A stretch of DNA of 64,000 bases from Arthrobacter cryoconiti (GTDB lineage: Bacteria > Actinomycetota > Actinomycetes > Actinomycetales > Micrococcaceae): the NCBI RefSeq assembly GCF_020905375.1, contig NZ_JAJJBU010000022.1:62001-126000 (forward strand), read 5' to 3'. A program made the position numbers and the translations under genes. The notes beneath the pieces are model-generated. The model searched no databases, was not told the origin of the DNA, and worked only from the letters and a program-made list of their open reading frames with translations. Below, piece after piece: positions 18,933 through 27,495 of the stretch (positions within the stretch are counted from its first letter, which is position 1; each line of letters begins with the position of its first letter).

Positions 18933-19532
18933 GTGGAAAAGCGGGAGCTGCGAATTGTGGCCGTTGGAGAAGAGCTGCTGGCAGGCGTGGGAGATCCGCG
19001 TGCTCTCGGTTGGCTAGGCCGCGTGTTGGCCCGTACACCGCAAGAAGCCATCACGGTGGAGCCTTATGTGCTCGCGAGCCCAGCAGAGGGTACTGAGGCC
19101 CTGGCGGGACGCTGGTTGCAAGAGGCGGGCAAACGCTTTGATGACTTCCACGAGAACCGTCTGGTCATCGGTCTTTCCGGCCGGGACATCGACTACGGGC
19201 TCTCCACTGCTCGCAGCAGGCTCAATCTGGCTAACATCCTCGATGGGGCCTCCCAACTGAACATCCCCGTGTTTGTTGTAGGCCCACCGCCGTCCTTGGA
19301 TCCAGCGCTCAACCGAAAACTCGCTGAGCTGAATACGGCCTTTGCCGATGTCACCACGCGTCGCAAGCATCACTATGTGGACACGTTCTCGCCGCTGCAG
19401 AACCACGAGCAGTGGCGAAATGATGTGACGGCTAACGACGGCTCCCCCGGCCAGGCAGGATACGGGCTGATGGCGTGGCTTGTTTTGCACCGCGGCTGGT
19501 ACCAGTGGCTGGACCTTCCAGAAGCGGCCTGA
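18933..19532 (+). CDS. SGNH/GDSL-type hydrolase
   Basis: A 199-residue protein. The segment VAVGEELLAGVGDPRALGW corresponds to block I of SGNH hydrolases, but the usual GDS serine position reads GEE, so the catalytic serine is not obvious. Later blocks (VIGLSGRDIDYGLS, PVFVVGPPP, and the C-terminal GQAGYGLMAWLVL) fit the flavodoxin-like fold. No signal peptide is visible. The GTG at 18933 has GAAAGGG 5-6 nt upstream. Genes of this type follow kgd in several Micrococcaceae as far as I recall. Esterase activity is doubtful because of the missing GDS serine; treat it as an SGNH-fold protein of unknown substrate. Confidence 0.7.
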   Translation: MEKRELRIVAVGEELLAGVGDPRALGWLGRVLARTPQEAITVEPYVLASPAEGTEALAGRWLQEAGKRFDDFHENRLVIGLSGRDIDYGLSTARSRLNLANILDGASQLNIPVFVVGPPPSLDPALNRKLAELNTAFADVTTRRKHHYVDTFSPLQNHEQWRNDVTANDGSPGQAGYGLMAWLVLHRGWYQWLDLPEAA

Positions 19533-19672
19533 GCCGCGCGCAGGCCAGGCTAGCTGGACAAAACGGGCAGTGCAACAAGCCCACGAGCTTTCCAGTTAGG
19601 TCTGCAAGTACCTGCTATGGGAGAATAGAGGGCAGATCTTGTTAGGATCTTCATTCACGATTGGAGGCAGCT

Positions 19673-19747
19673 ATGTCGAAGCGTTCACGCAAGCGTCGGG
19701 ACCGTAAGAAGGGCGGCGCAAACCACGGTAAGCGCCCCAACACGTAA
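19673..19747 (+). CDS. Ribosomal protein bL37 (24 residues)
   Basis: A 24-codon gene encoding a very basic peptide whose ends read MSKRSRKRRDRKK and ANHGKRPNT. It matches the mycobacterial large-subunit protein bL37, found in ribosome structures and also annotated as AURKAIP1/COX24-domain protein. GGAGG lies 6-8 nt before the ATG, and a strong terminator follows 20 nt after the stop, so it is a monocistronic, well-expressed gene. It binds rRNA as a small unstructured peptide. The call rests on the near-identical basic body and the ANHGKRPN tail. Confidence 0.93.
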   Translation: MSKRSRKRRDRKKGGANHGKRPNT

Positions 19748-19767
19748 GTCTTGACTTATGCACCATC

Positions 19768-19806
19768 AAAAGTCCGTCCCGCCATTAAGCGGGCGGACTT
19801 TTGTGT
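19768..19806 (+). terminator. Intrinsic terminator after bL37
   Basis: The arms AAAAGTCCG-T-CCCGC and GCGGGCGGACTTTT pair over 14 bp with one bulged T, close a 6-nt loop, and end in a T-rich tract. Confidence 0.88.
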
Positions 19807-19943
19807 TTCTTCATTGCAGTTCGACTATTTTTTCGCGTGAGAAAGCTGCTCCATGACCAACCTCGTTTCACTCACCACGCTGCCGGTTCAGGCCTTGCCC
19901 ACGGCAGGCACCCTCATCGTATTATCAGTGGCACGGTAGCACC

Positions 19944-20489
19944 GTGGCCACCTCAAGGACGGATACCAGCCAGCGCAACCCCCGCAGGACGGCGTCGGCA
20001 CTTAACGCCTATATCCCCGGGGAACATGGGGAACCCGAAGACCTTAACAACAGCCAAGGAACCGACGGTGCCAGCGCAGACATCGCTAACCGAGACGACA
20101 TTCTGCTTCTGGTGAGCACCTTTTACACGCGCGCGTTTGCGGACCCTCTCATCGGACCCATCTTCACCGATGTAGTGCACATGGACTTGGTCCGGCATAT
20201 GCCGATCATGGCGGACTTTTGGCAGACTGTCTTGTTCAAGGCTGGCCTCTACAGCCGCAACGCATTGAAAATCCACTTCGACATCCATGCCCAAGAACCG
20301 CTAACGCTAGAACACTTCAACCGCTGGCTCCAACTGTGGACCAACACTGTGGATGCTCTATTTAGCGGAGACAAGGCAGAGATGGCAAAAGTGCAGGCCC
20401 ATTTGATTGCAGGTTCCTTGCACCGGCGCGTGACAGGACGCCCGGCCAGCCAGTACAGCACCATCTCCATGCGCCCGCCCGAGTTGTGA
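19944..20489 (+). CDS. Group III truncated hemoglobin
   Basis: A 181-residue protein with a disordered N-terminal extension of about 45 residues and then a truncated globin domain. The block FYTRAFADPLIGPIF, the MADFWQTVLF helix and the heme-binding stretch HFDIHAQEPLTLEHFNRWL, with its proximal His, are group III features; the glycine motifs of groups I and II are missing. Such globins bind oxygen or NO in the cytoplasm, with proposed roles at low oxygen or in NO handling. The start is a GTG at 19944, and the long extension suggests the functional start could lie downstream, though no better ribosome-binding site was seen. Confidence 0.85.
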   Translation: MATSRTDTSQRNPRRTASALNAYIPGEHGEPEDLNNSQGTDGASADIANRDDILLLVSTFYTRAFADPLIGPIFTDVVHMDLVRHMPIMADFWQTVLFKAGLYSRNALKIHFDIHAQEPLTLEHFNRWLQLWTNTVDALFSGDKAEMAKVQAHLIAGSLHRRVTGRPASQYSTISMRPPEL

Positions 20490-20506
20490 CAGCTAACCTT
20501 CGCCAA

Positions 20507-20536
20507 GACGGCGCAGGCGCAGGGCAAAACGCCGTC
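20507..20536. terminator. Weak bidirectional hairpin between hemoglobin and rsrA genes
   Basis: GACGGCG and CGCCGTC form a 7-bp stem around a 16-nt loop in the 52-bp convergent gap. There is no U-run except AAAA on the loop side, so termination strength is uncertain. Confidence 0.4.
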
Positions 20537-20541
20537 GAGGC

Positions 20542-20802
20542 CTAAACCTCTGCGGGGCGTCCTTCATGAAGACGCGCCAAAATGGCGGCTTTCAAGGTAG
20601 CCGGTGCAGCTTCCTTGCAGGAGCGCTTGACCACCGAACGGATAACGCACTCCAAATCGTATTCCTGGGTACAGTCAGGGCAGTCGTCTAGGTGCGCCTT
20701 AATGTCAGCGAGATCTTGGCAGGACAGCGCTCCATCCAAGTACTCATAGATTCGTCCGATGCGTTTATCATCGCAATCGCCTAGGCTTTGGCAGTCGCCC
20801 AT
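20542..20802 (-). CDS. rsrA: Mycothiol-system zinc anti-sigma factor RsrA
   Basis: An 86-residue ZAS-family anti-sigma factor. The zinc motif is His37-x3-Cys41-x2-Cys44 (HLDDCPDC), and Cys10 sits near the position of the redox Cys11 of Streptomyces RsrA. Reduced, zinc-bound RsrA holds SigR; thiol oxidation forms a disulfide, releases zinc and frees the sigma factor. It follows sigR with only 2 nt between them, as expected for co-regulation. Five of its cysteines lie in the first 52 residues. This pair is the main disulfide-stress switch in mycothiol-making actinobacteria. Confidence 0.93.
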   Translation of the reverse strand: MGDCQSLGDCDDKRIGRIYEYLDGALSCQDLADIKAHLDDCPDCTQEYDLECVIRSVVKRSCKEAAPATLKAAILARLHEGRPAEV

Positions 20803-20804
20803 GG

Positions 20805-21563
20805 TTACTTCTCCGTTTCGGTAGGTTTCGCTGCGGCGCTCTTCGCGTATCCGCGTTCCACTGCATAGTCGGCCAGCATGTCTCGCAACAGCTTCCGTCC
20901 CCGGTGCAACCGCGACATCACGGTGCCGATGGGGGTATTCATAATTTCTGATATTTCCTTGTACGCAAAGCCCTCAACATCGGCAAAATAGACTGCCAGG
21001 CGAAATTCTTCCGGAATGGATTGCAAGGCATTTTTCACATCTGAGTCCGGCAGATGATCCAGCGCATCTGCCTCCGCTGACCGTAACCCTGCGGAGGTGT
21101 GAGATTCAGCCCGGGCCAACTGCCAATCCTCAATGGAGTCCGAGTTGGACTGCAACGGCTCGCGCTGCCTCTTGCGATACAGATTAATGTACGTGTTCGT
21201 CAGAATCCGGTAAAGCCACGCCTTAAGATTTGTCCCCGGCTTGTACTGGTGAAAAGCCGAAAATGCCTTCGTGTAAGCCTCTTGAACCAAGTCCTGCGCA
21301 TCACTGGGATTACGAGCCATGCGCATAGCAGCTGAATACAGCTGATCCACGTACTGCAGAGCGTCGCGCTCAAAACGGGCACGCCTAGCATCCGCGGTCT
21401 CATTGGCAACATCTACATCGGCTACATCAGTTTTCGGCAAAAGGTCCACGCTGTCCTCTTGCTGCGTGGCACCCTGTGTTGACGCTGGCTGCTCAATGGT
21501 CGCGGAGGTTGACTCAGGCTCGGAAATGTTCATTAGTGCCGAGTCTACTGTCAGTGTCAGCAT
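20805..21563 (-). CDS. sigR: ECF RNA polymerase sigma factor SigR/SigH
   Basis: A 252-residue ECF sigma factor. Region 2 ([19 protein letters not shown], then [11 protein letters not shown]) and region 4 ([18 protein letters not shown], then [20 protein letters not shown]) are intact. An acidic N-terminal extension of about 60 residues precedes region 2. The ATG at 21563 has AAAGG 6 nt upstream; an internal ATG at 21533 has none. A GGAAT-N18-GTT element 68 nt upstream indicates that SigR transcribes its own gene, as its homologues do. Expected targets include thioredoxin and mycothiol genes elsewhere on the chromosome. Confidence 0.95.
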   Translation of the reverse strand: MLTLTVDSALMNISEPESTSATIEQPASTQGATQQEDSVDLLPKTDVADVDVANETADARRARFERDALQYVDQLYSAAMRMARNPSDAQDLVQEAYTKAFSAFHQYKPGTNLKAWLYRILTNTYINLYRKRQREPLQSNSDSIEDWQLARAESHTSAGLRSAEADALDHLPDSDVKNALQSIPEEFRLAVYFADVEGFAYKEISEIMNTPIGTVMSRLHRGRKLLRDMLADYAVERGYAKSAAAKPTETEK

Positions 21564-21630
21564 TACAACCTTTCAGTCCCGTTTTAGTGGAGCCAGCCCC
21601 CACATGATTGACCGCTTTCCTACTCATACA

Positions 21631-21656
21631 AACCAGCGTCCACGGCCATATATTCC
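21631..21656 (-). promoter_or_regulatory. SigR-type autoregulatory promoter of sigR-rsrA
   Basis: On the minus strand GGAAT (21652-21656) and GTT (21631-21633) are separated by exactly 18 nt, the established SigR/SigH consensus. Transcription would start near 21624, leaving a leader of about 60 nt before the sigR ATG. Confidence 0.8.
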
Positions 21657-21748
21657 GCAAACAACGTGCCAAGGTGGCAGACTTAGCTGAAGCAGGAACG
21701 TCCCCCGTCACCGGGAGAGGCGATCACAGTTCTTATGAGGAGGCTATT

Positions 21749-22264
21749 TTGTCCATTGTTCGTGTCATCGCCCGCCCCATGCTCGCTGCATCTTTCATTC
21801 TTTCCGGTATTGACCGTCTCCGGCATGCCGAGCAAACAGCTGAACAGCTTTCCGGGGTCCTAAGCCGCGTCTCCGACGCCTTACCGGTTGCGGCTAGTGA
21901 AAAGACTCTGGCTCGCGTGGTAGCAGGCACCCAAATCGGCGCTGGCGTACTTCTGGCGAGCGGCAAGTTTTCCCGCGGCGCCGCCATGCTCCTGACCCTC
22001 ACCACGGGACTGAGCACGTTCGTGGAATACCGCAGCGCAGATTCCCTCACCAAAGAGGCTAAGTCACACCGTCGCAGCCAGCTCATCAAGAACATCAGCC
22101 TGCTCGGAGGTGCATTGCTGGCCAGTGTTGATACCGCAGGAAAGCCCGGTTTGGGCTGGCAAGCTGAACACCTTATTAAGTCCGGCAAGAAGTCCACCAA
22201 GAAACAGCTAAAGAAAGCCGACGCCGGGGTTCGCGCACTTGCCCATGACGTGAAAGGTCACTAA
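21749..22264 (+). CDS. DoxX family membrane protein
   Basis: A 171-residue protein with a four-helix membrane core: RPMLAASFILSGIDRLRHAE opens the domain, and GAGVLLASGKFSRGAAMLLT and the final LLGGALLASVD helix follow. The lysine-rich tail (SGKKSTKKQLKKADAG) is probably cytoplasmic. DoxX proteins are integral membrane proteins often linked to thiol and oxidative stress; in mycobacteria one forms a membrane complex with superoxide dismutase and a thiol oxidoreductase. The TTG at 21749 is the likely start because GAGGAGG lies 6 nt upstream. It is divergent from sigR and only 6 nt before aroA. Biochemical role not established. Confidence 0.8.
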   Translation: MSIVRVIARPMLAASFILSGIDRLRHAEQTAEQLSGVLSRVSDALPVAASEKTLARVVAGTQIGAGVLLASGKFSRGAAMLLTLTTGLSTFVEYRSADSLTKEAKSHRRSQLIKNISLLGGALLASVDTAGKPGLGWQAEHLIKSGKKSTKKQLKKADAGVRALAHDVKGH

Positions 22265-22270
22265 TCCCCC

Positions 22271-23581
22271 ATGCCCTCCGCCCCCTGGCCTGCACCGTGT
22301 GCAACAAAGCCCCTGGACGCCACAGTCACGATCCCCGCTTCCAAGTCGCTGACCAATAGGTATCTGGTATTGGCCGCAATTGCTGACGGTACGTGCCGGC
22401 TCAGGGCCCCGTTACAGTCCAGGGATTCCGAGCTCATGATGGGCGCTCTGCGCAGTCTCGGTGCCGTCATCGAGGAGGTGCCAGGCTGCGGTGATGTTCC
22501 GGATCTTCGCGTCACTCCCATTCCCGAGCGCAACGCCGTTGACACCGCCATTGATTGCGGGCTGGCCGGAACCGTCATGCGCTTCGTCCCACCTCTAGCG
22601 GCGCTCATCGCTGGGACCGTGGCGTTCGACGGCGATCCCGGGGCACGGGTGCGGCCCATGGCACCGATTCTCGCGGCTTTGGCGCAGCTCGGCATTCACG
22701 TAAACAACGCCAGCGCGGGCACCCTGCCGTTCGCTGTGCACGGCACTGGCTCCGTCACCGGTGGCCACGTTGGCGTTGACGCCGGCGGATCCTCACAATT
22801 CATCTCAGCACTCTTGCTTGTTGCTGCCCGTTTTAAGAACGGCATCCACTTAGAACACACCGGCGACTCGGTGCCAAGCGTTGACCATATTTCTATGACC
22901 GTTACACTTCTGCGATCTCTGGGAGTAAACGTCGATGACTCGATGCCTAACCACTGGATAGTCCAGCCTGGCCCGATAGCGGCCTTTGACGTGGTGTTAG
23001 AGCAGGATCTCTCCAACGCCGGGCCATTTCTGGCGGCAGCCGTGGTCACAGGAGGCACCGTACGCATTCCCAACTGGCCAAGCAAGACCACACAAGTGGG
23101 CGATAAATGGCGTGAGATCCTCCCCCAGTTCGGGGCGGAAGTGACGCTGGAAGATGGTGTTCTCAGCGTCACGGGAACAGCTGAGATCCACGGAGTGGAC
23201 CTCTCCGACACCAGTGAGCTAGCTCCGGTCATTGCGGCCATCGCGTGCCTTGCCTCAACGCCGTCAACGTTGCGCGGCATCGCTCATCTGCGTGGGCACG
23301 AGACAGACCGGCTGGCGGCCCTGGTGGCAGAGATCAATGCCCTGGGCGGAGACGCGATGGAAACGCCCGATGGGCTCATTATCAATCCAGCACCCCTGCA
23401 TGGGGGAGTGTTCCACAGTTACGCTGATCACCGGATGGCTACGGCAGGAGCAATCATCGCCCTAGCCGTACCCGGGGTCGAAGTCGAGGATATTTCCACG
23501 ACAGCGAAAACCATGCCGGACTTCCCACGGCTGTGGACCGACATGCTCTCACAGGGCAGCGGCGCGCAGATCCGTGGCTAA
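22271..23581 (+). CDS. aroA: 3-phosphoshikimate 1-carboxyvinyltransferase (EPSP synthase)
   Basis: A 436-residue enzyme of the shikimate pathway that joins shikimate-3-phosphate and PEP on the way to chorismate. Visible signatures: the N-terminal PASKSLTNRYLVLAA phosphate-binding stretch, the GLAGTVMRFVPP loop (an actinobacterial form of the glyphosate/PEP-site motif), the DGDPGARVRP segment, and the C-terminal HLRGHETDRL and YADHRMA motifs with catalytic residues. The gene overlaps rsgA by 8 nt and follows the DoxX gene by 6 nt, so the three are likely one transcript. aroA next to rsgA and hisN is common in Micrococcaceae. Confidence 0.96.
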   Translation: MPSAPWPAPCATKPLDATVTIPASKSLTNRYLVLAAIADGTCRLRAPLQSRDSELMMGALRSLGAVIEEVPGCGDVPDLRVTPIPERNAVDTAIDCGLAGTVMRFVPPLAALIAGTVAFDGDPGARVRPMAPILAALAQLGIHVNNASAGTLPFAVHGTGSVTGGHVGVDAGGSSQFISALLLVAARFKNGIHLEHTGDSVPSVDHISMTVTLLRSLGVNVDDSMPNHWIVQPGPIAAFDVVLEQDLSNAGPFLAAAVVTGGTVRIPNWPSKTTQVGDKWREILPQFGAEVTLEDGVLSVTGTAEIHGVDLSDTSELAPVIAAIACLASTPSTLRGIAHLRGHETDRLAALVAEINALGGDAMETPDGLIINPAPLHGGVFHSYADHRMATAGAIIALAVPGVEVEDISTTAKTMPDFPRLWTDMLSQGSGAQIRG

Positions 23582-24704
23582 GGACTACAGCAACTGGGAC
23601 GAATCCGATGTCCGGGTCCGTCCCAACAAGAAGGGAAGCCGGCCCCGTACGAAGGATCGGCCAGCGTACGAGGACGCAGTCATAGGTCGGATCGTCACCG
23701 TGGACCGTGGCCGCTACACCGCCATCGTGGAGGAGGACTTGCCGGGAGAACGCGTGCTCATTGCCGCCAGAGCCCGGGAATTACGCCGCTCCCCCGTAGT
23801 AGCTGGAGACTTCGTTGCCTTGGTCGGTGATACCAGCGGTAAACCGGATACGCTGGCACGGCTGGTGCGTGTGCAAGAACGCCGTACACTCCTGCGCCGC
23901 AGCGCCGACGATACCGATCCCGTTGAACGCGTGGTGGTAGCTAACGCGGACCAACTTGTCATCGTGGTGGCCGCAGCCAACCCGGAGCCCCGCACCGGCT
24001 TCATCGACCGCGCCCTCGTGGCGGCCTACGACTCGGGTATCGAACCGATTCTGCTCATCACCAAGGCCGACATCAAGGATCCCGCCGAGCTCCTGGCCAA
24101 TTACGAATATTTGCACATGACTGTCATCATCAGCCGAACCGCGACCGTGGGAGCATCCGATGCTGCGTCAGCGATTGATGCCCGCAGCGACGATGGCGAC
24201 TCCGCGCTCTTAGCTGGTGGCGCCGTTGAACAACTCCGACGTCACCTTGACGGCAAAGTTAGTGTGCTCGTGGGCCACTCAGGGGTAGGCAAGTCCACCA
24301 TGGTCAACGCGCTGACAGGTTCTCAGCGCGCCACGGGCGGCGTGAACGCCGTGACGGGACGTGGACGCCACACCTCCTCCTCGGCGCTTGCGCTCCGGTT
24401 GCAAGACGGTGTGCCGCGCTCGTGGATCATCGACACCCCTGGTATCCGCTCCTTCGGCCTAGCCCACGTAGACCCCGACCGAATCCTGCACGCGTTTTTG
24501 GACCTGCAGCCAGGTACCGACGATTGCGAGCGGGGCTGTAAACACGACTCCGCGGCCGTCAACTGCGGACTGGACCCCTGGGTGAGCGGCGGCCATGCGG
24601 GCGACGCCGGACCGGCACGCTTGGCATCTCTGCGTCGGCTCCTAGGGACCAGCGATCGCACGGAAGGCCGCGCGGAAGCCAAGGAACTGGGCACCACGGC
24701 ATAG
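23574..24704 (+). CDS. rsgA: Ribosome small-subunit-dependent GTPase A
   Basis: A 376-residue circularly permuted GTPase that helps late 30S assembly. In order: an OB-fold domain (about 40-105), the G4 motif ITKAD, the P-loop GHSGVGKST, the G3 motif DTPGIRSFG, and a C-terminal zinc-binding segment (DCERGCKHDSAAVNC). The permuted order G4-G1-G3 is diagnostic of RsgA/YjeQ. It begins with GTG inside the end of aroA, so translation is probably coupled. About 35 basic, polar residues precede the OB fold, usual in actinobacterial members. Confidence 0.95.
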   Translation: MAKDYSNWDESDVRVRPNKKGSRPRTKDRPAYEDAVIGRIVTVDRGRYTAIVEEDLPGERVLIAARARELRRSPVVAGDFVALVGDTSGKPDTLARLVRVQERRTLLRRSADDTDPVERVVVANADQLVIVVAAANPEPRTGFIDRALVAAYDSGIEPILLITKADIKDPAELLANYEYLHMTVIISRTATVGASDAASAIDARSDDGDSALLAGGAVEQLRRHLDGKVSVLVGHSGVGKSTMVNALTGSQRATGGVNAVTGRGRHTSSSALALRLQDGVPRSWIIDTPGIRSFGLAHVDPDRILHAFLDLQPGTDDCERGCKHDSAAVNCGLDPWVSGGHAGDAGPARLASLRRLLGTSDRTEGRAEAKELGTTA

Positions 24705-24882
24705 CTGGGCAGCCTTATGCACGTCTTTCTTATGCACGTCGCGCGCTTTCCCCACGGCAACGAGGCTACCCACGGCTTCGCCGCCGTCGAACGCTCAGCC
24801 GGACACTCAGCCGCGCTATCAGCCGCGCACAAAGATCCACGCCATCCGCACTAATTAGGTATCAACCGGTAGCGTATTGCCT

Positions 24883-25698
24883 ATGACTGTCCAACCCCAG
24901 ACTTACAACGACGACCTCCGCCTTGCCCACGTGCTGGCGGACACTGTTGACTCCCTGACGATGTCCCGGTTCAAAGCCCTAGACTTGAAAATTGAAACCA
25001 AGCCCGACCTCACACCGGTCACCGACGCCGACAAGGCCGCCGAAGTATCTATTCGCAGCCAGCTTTCCCGAGTGCGTCCGCGTGACGCCGTTCTGGGCGA
25101 GGAGTTTGGCAGCAGCGGACACGGTTCCCGGCGATGGGTGATCGACCCGATCGACGGGACTAAGAACTTTGTGCGTGGCGTTCCCGTGTGGGCCACGCTG
25201 ATCGCTCTGGTGGATGAGGGCCGCCCCGTGGTGGGGGTTGTCAGCGCCCCAGCATTGGGCAAGCGGTGGTGGGCGGCCGAAGGTACAGGCGCCTACATGG
25301 GCAAGTCTCTAGCAAGCGCCACACGTATTCATGTCTCCAATGTTTCCAAGCTCTCAGACGCCTCATTGTCCTATTCATCCCTGAAAGGCTGGACTCAACG
25401 CGGTAACCGCGACGAGTTCTTGGCGTTGACCGACGACGTCTGGCGCACTCGAGCCTATGGAGATTTTTGGTCCTATTGCATGGTGGCGGAGGGCAGTGTG
25501 GACATTGCCTGCGAGCCCGAATTGAACCTGTATGACATGGCTGCCCTAGTGCCGATCGTGACCGAAGCAGGCGGCCGATTCACGTCCCTTGACGGAGCGG
25601 ACGGTCCCTTCGGGGGAAACGCCCTCGCCACTAATTCCATCCTCCACAGTGAGACCTTGCAGCGCCTGAACCCTGGTTGGGACGATCTCCTGGGCTAA
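24883..25698 (+). CDS. hisN: Histidinol-phosphatase, inositol-monophosphatase type
   Basis: A 271-residue Mg2+-dependent phosphatase of the inositol monophosphatase family. The metal site is visible in GEEFG (about residue 70), DPIDGTKNF (about 88-96) and [15 protein letters not shown] near the C-terminus. Actinobacteria use this HisN type for the histidinol-phosphate step of histidine synthesis; the aroA-rsgA-hisN order supports it. The ATG at 24883 fits the family start. No Shine-Dalgarno is evident, and TAGCGT ends 8 nt upstream, so the mRNA may be leaderless. A role on other sugar or inositol phosphates cannot be excluded. Confidence 0.88.
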   Translation: MTVQPQTYNDDLRLAHVLADTVDSLTMSRFKALDLKIETKPDLTPVTDADKAAEVSIRSQLSRVRPRDAVLGEEFGSSGHGSRRWVIDPIDGTKNFVRGVPVWATLIALVDEGRPVVGVVSAPALGKRWWAAEGTGAYMGKSLASATRIHVSNVSKLSDASLSYSSLKGWTQRGNRDEFLALTDDVWRTRAYGDFWSYCMVAEGSVDIACEPELNLYDMAALVPIVTEAGGRFTSLDGADGPFGGNALATNSILHSETLQRLNPGWDDLLG

Positions 25699-25709
25699 AA
25701 AACTGCCAG

Positions 25710-25761
25710 AATCGGGACGCAGCGACAGTTCGTAACAAATAAGCTGTGTCCCGATTTTTGG
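25710..25761 (+). terminator. Terminator-like hairpin after hisN
   Basis: AATCGGGACGCAGC (25710-25723) pairs with GCTGTGTCCCGATT (25743-25756) over 14 positions with one G-U, around a 19-nt loop, and runs into TTTTTGG. It separates hisN from the SAM-IV riboswitch. Confidence 0.75.
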
Positions 25762-25779
25762 ACTAGGGTTTTCCCCATA

Positions 25780-25893
25780 GGTCACGAGTGCCAGCGCTAA
25801 ACCCCGGTTTGCTGGCCGGCAACCCTCCTTTCGCGGCGGGGTGCCCCGGGTGACGACCTGGCCAGGGCCAAACGGTCATGGCAAGCGCGGATT
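25780..25893 (+). ncRNA. SAM-IV riboswitch
   Basis: The leader opens with GGTCACGAGTGCCAGCG and continues with GCTGGCCGGCAACCCTCC, GCGGCGGGGTGCC and CCGGGTGACGACC, then GCAAGCGCGG. These match the conserved core and pseudoknot strands of the actinobacterial SAM-IV family. It lies 57 nt before the aminotransferase start; AGGAG (25923-25927) and GAGGGAG (25939-25945) fall between. Because SAM-IV aptamers in relatives act as off-switches, high S-adenosylmethionine should lower expression of the next gene. A T6 run right after the core could allow transcriptional control. Confidence 0.88.
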
Positions 25894-25949
25894 TTTTGTG
25901 TCCAACGCTAGTCGTTTGGCACAAGGAGTCTTTCCTTTGAGGGAGCCCC

Positions 25950-27362
25950 ATGAGTTCTGCCATTCTCGAAAAACCGTTGATTTCCACGCACCCACTTCTG
26001 TCTGTGGTGGGCAGCAGGCTCAACGCCCCGCTCATCCACGGGGGCCAGGTCCGCTACGCCAACCTCGATTATGCTGCATCAACCCCTGCAGCGGAGGACG
26101 TTGCGGAGCATCTTGCGCAGATCCTGCCCTACTATGCCAGCGTCCATCGGGGCGCAGGTTTTGCCTCCCAGGTGAGCACTTCAGTGTACGAAAACGCCCG
26201 GCATATTGTCGCTAGTTTTGTGGGGGCACGCCCCGATGACACTGTCATTTTCACCCGCAACACCACTGATTCGCTGAATCTGCTGGCGAACTGTGTACGG
26301 GAGCAGCTCACCGGCAAGCACTGCGCTTCGGGCACATCTGCGGATAGCGGTGAGGTCTTGTATCTAGATATTGAACACCATGCCAATCTTTTGCCCTGGC
26401 AAAGCATGGCGCATCGTTCAGTAGTAGCTGGCGGAAGCATTGCCGCGACGTTAGCCCGGGTGGAAACCCAATTACGGGCCGGCAATGTGGTGCTTCTGGC
26501 GGTCACTGGCGCCTCCAATGTCACCGGAGAAGTTCTGCCGGTCGCCGAACTCGCCACCCTGGCTCACCATTATGGTGCGCGCATTGTCCTTGACGCAGCC
26601 CAATTGGCCCCGCACAGACGCATTGATATGGTTCACGACGGGATCGACTACTTGGCCTTCTCCGGGCACAAGCTCTATGCCCCCTTTGGTGCGGGTGTCC
26701 TAGTGGGCCGCTCAGATTGGCTCGATGCCGGCACCCCGTATCTGGCTGGTGGCGGGGCAGTCAACGATGTACGGCTCGAATCCGTGCGCTGGGCGGAGGG
26801 GCCCGCACGTCACGAGGCGGGGTCCCCCAACGTCTTGGGGGCGGCCACCCTCGCCAGGGCGACCCAAGTTCTTGCCGGCTTGGATGCTGAGAAGTGGCAT
26901 ACTCACGAACAGCAGTTGCGGGCCCGCCTCGTGGAGGGGCTTTCCTCAATTGAAGGCATCACGGTTCACCAGATGTTCGATGACAGCGACACGTACCCAG
27001 GCTGCGGCACCATTGGGGTCGTAAATTTTTCCATTGCTGGCTATGATTCCGGCTTAGCAGCAGCATATCTCTCCGCCGAGCACGGTGTGGGCGTGCGTGA
27101 TGGTAAGTTCTGCGCTCATCCGCTGCTACGCCGACTGGGCCTAGCCGCAGGGTCGCTGCGGGCAAGCTTCGGCGTGGGGTCCTGCGTGGAAGACGCAGAT
27201 CGGCTAATTGAGGGAGTCAAGGCTCTCCTGGGCGAGGGATTGGGCGCGGACTATGTCATTGACGCTGGGCGCTGGGTTCCGGCCAACGACACTCGCAGCT
27301 ACCCTTCGTGGGCGCCTAACACCCCTGGTACGGCCGGCGCGGCACCGTGCACTAGTGAGTAA
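25950..27362 (+). CDS. Class V aminotransferase / cysteine desulfurase-like enzyme under SAM-IV control
   Basis: A 470-residue fold-type I PLP enzyme of the class V group. NLDYAASTPAAEDV starts the domain, VLDAAQLAPH carries the PLP-pyridine Asp, and SGHKLYAPFGAGVLVG carries the Schiff-base lysine. No obvious catalytic Cys loop of IscS type is seen near the end, but the C-terminal part has DGKFCAHPLLRRLG. The last 30 residues are a Pro/Ser-rich tail. GAGGGAG sits 5 nt before the ATG. The SAM-IV leader ties it to sulfur amino acid or methyl-group metabolism, so a desulfurase or lyase acting on a sulfur compound is plausible. The exact reaction is not known to me. Confidence 0.8.
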   Translation: MSSAILEKPLISTHPLLSVVGSRLNAPLIHGGQVRYANLDYAASTPAAEDVAEHLAQILPYYASVHRGAGFASQVSTSVYENARHIVASFVGARPDDTVIFTRNTTDSLNLLANCVREQLTGKHCASGTSADSGEVLYLDIEHHANLLPWQSMAHRSVVAGGSIAATLARVETQLRAGNVVLLAVTGASNVTGEVLPVAELATLAHHYGARIVLDAAQLAPHRRIDMVHDGIDYLAFSGHKLYAPFGAGVLVGRSDWLDAGTPYLAGGGAVNDVRLESVRWAEGPARHEAGSPNVLGAATLARATQVLAGLDAEKWHTHEQQLRARLVEGLSSIEGITVHQMFDDSDTYPGCGTIGVVNFSIAGYDSGLAAAYLSAEHGVGVRDGKFCAHPLLRRLGLAAGSLRASFGVGSCVEDADRLIEGVKALLGEGLGADYVIDAGRWVPANDTRSYPSWAPNTPGTAGAAPCTSE

Positions 27363-27440
27363 CCGCATCTGACCCGCAGAAGACGTCGAAATTTCGGGAA
27401 ATTCGCCCGATTTTGAACGTCTTCTGCGGGTCAGATGCGG
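27363..27440. repeat. Long intergenic palindrome B (24-bp stem, 30-nt loop)
   Basis: Perfect 24-bp arms (27363-27386 and 27417-27440) begin immediately after the aminotransferase stop and enclose a 30-nt loop. On the plus strand the loop holds GGGAAATTC at positions 10-18, the same as palindrome A on the minus strand, while the stems are unrelated. It may terminate the aminotransferase transcript, but there is no U-run after the stem. Confidence 0.88.
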
Positions 27441-27495
27441 GATGTGGTCCGCGGTAGAGTGGAGCGGCGGATTTTTGAGCGACGGCAGGAGCACT

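Noticed and set aside
24718-24855. 45-codon plus-strand frame MHVFLMHVARFPHG between rsgA and hisN
   Set aside because: Repetitive Ala/His/Ser tail, no ribosome-binding site and no relation to a known small protein.
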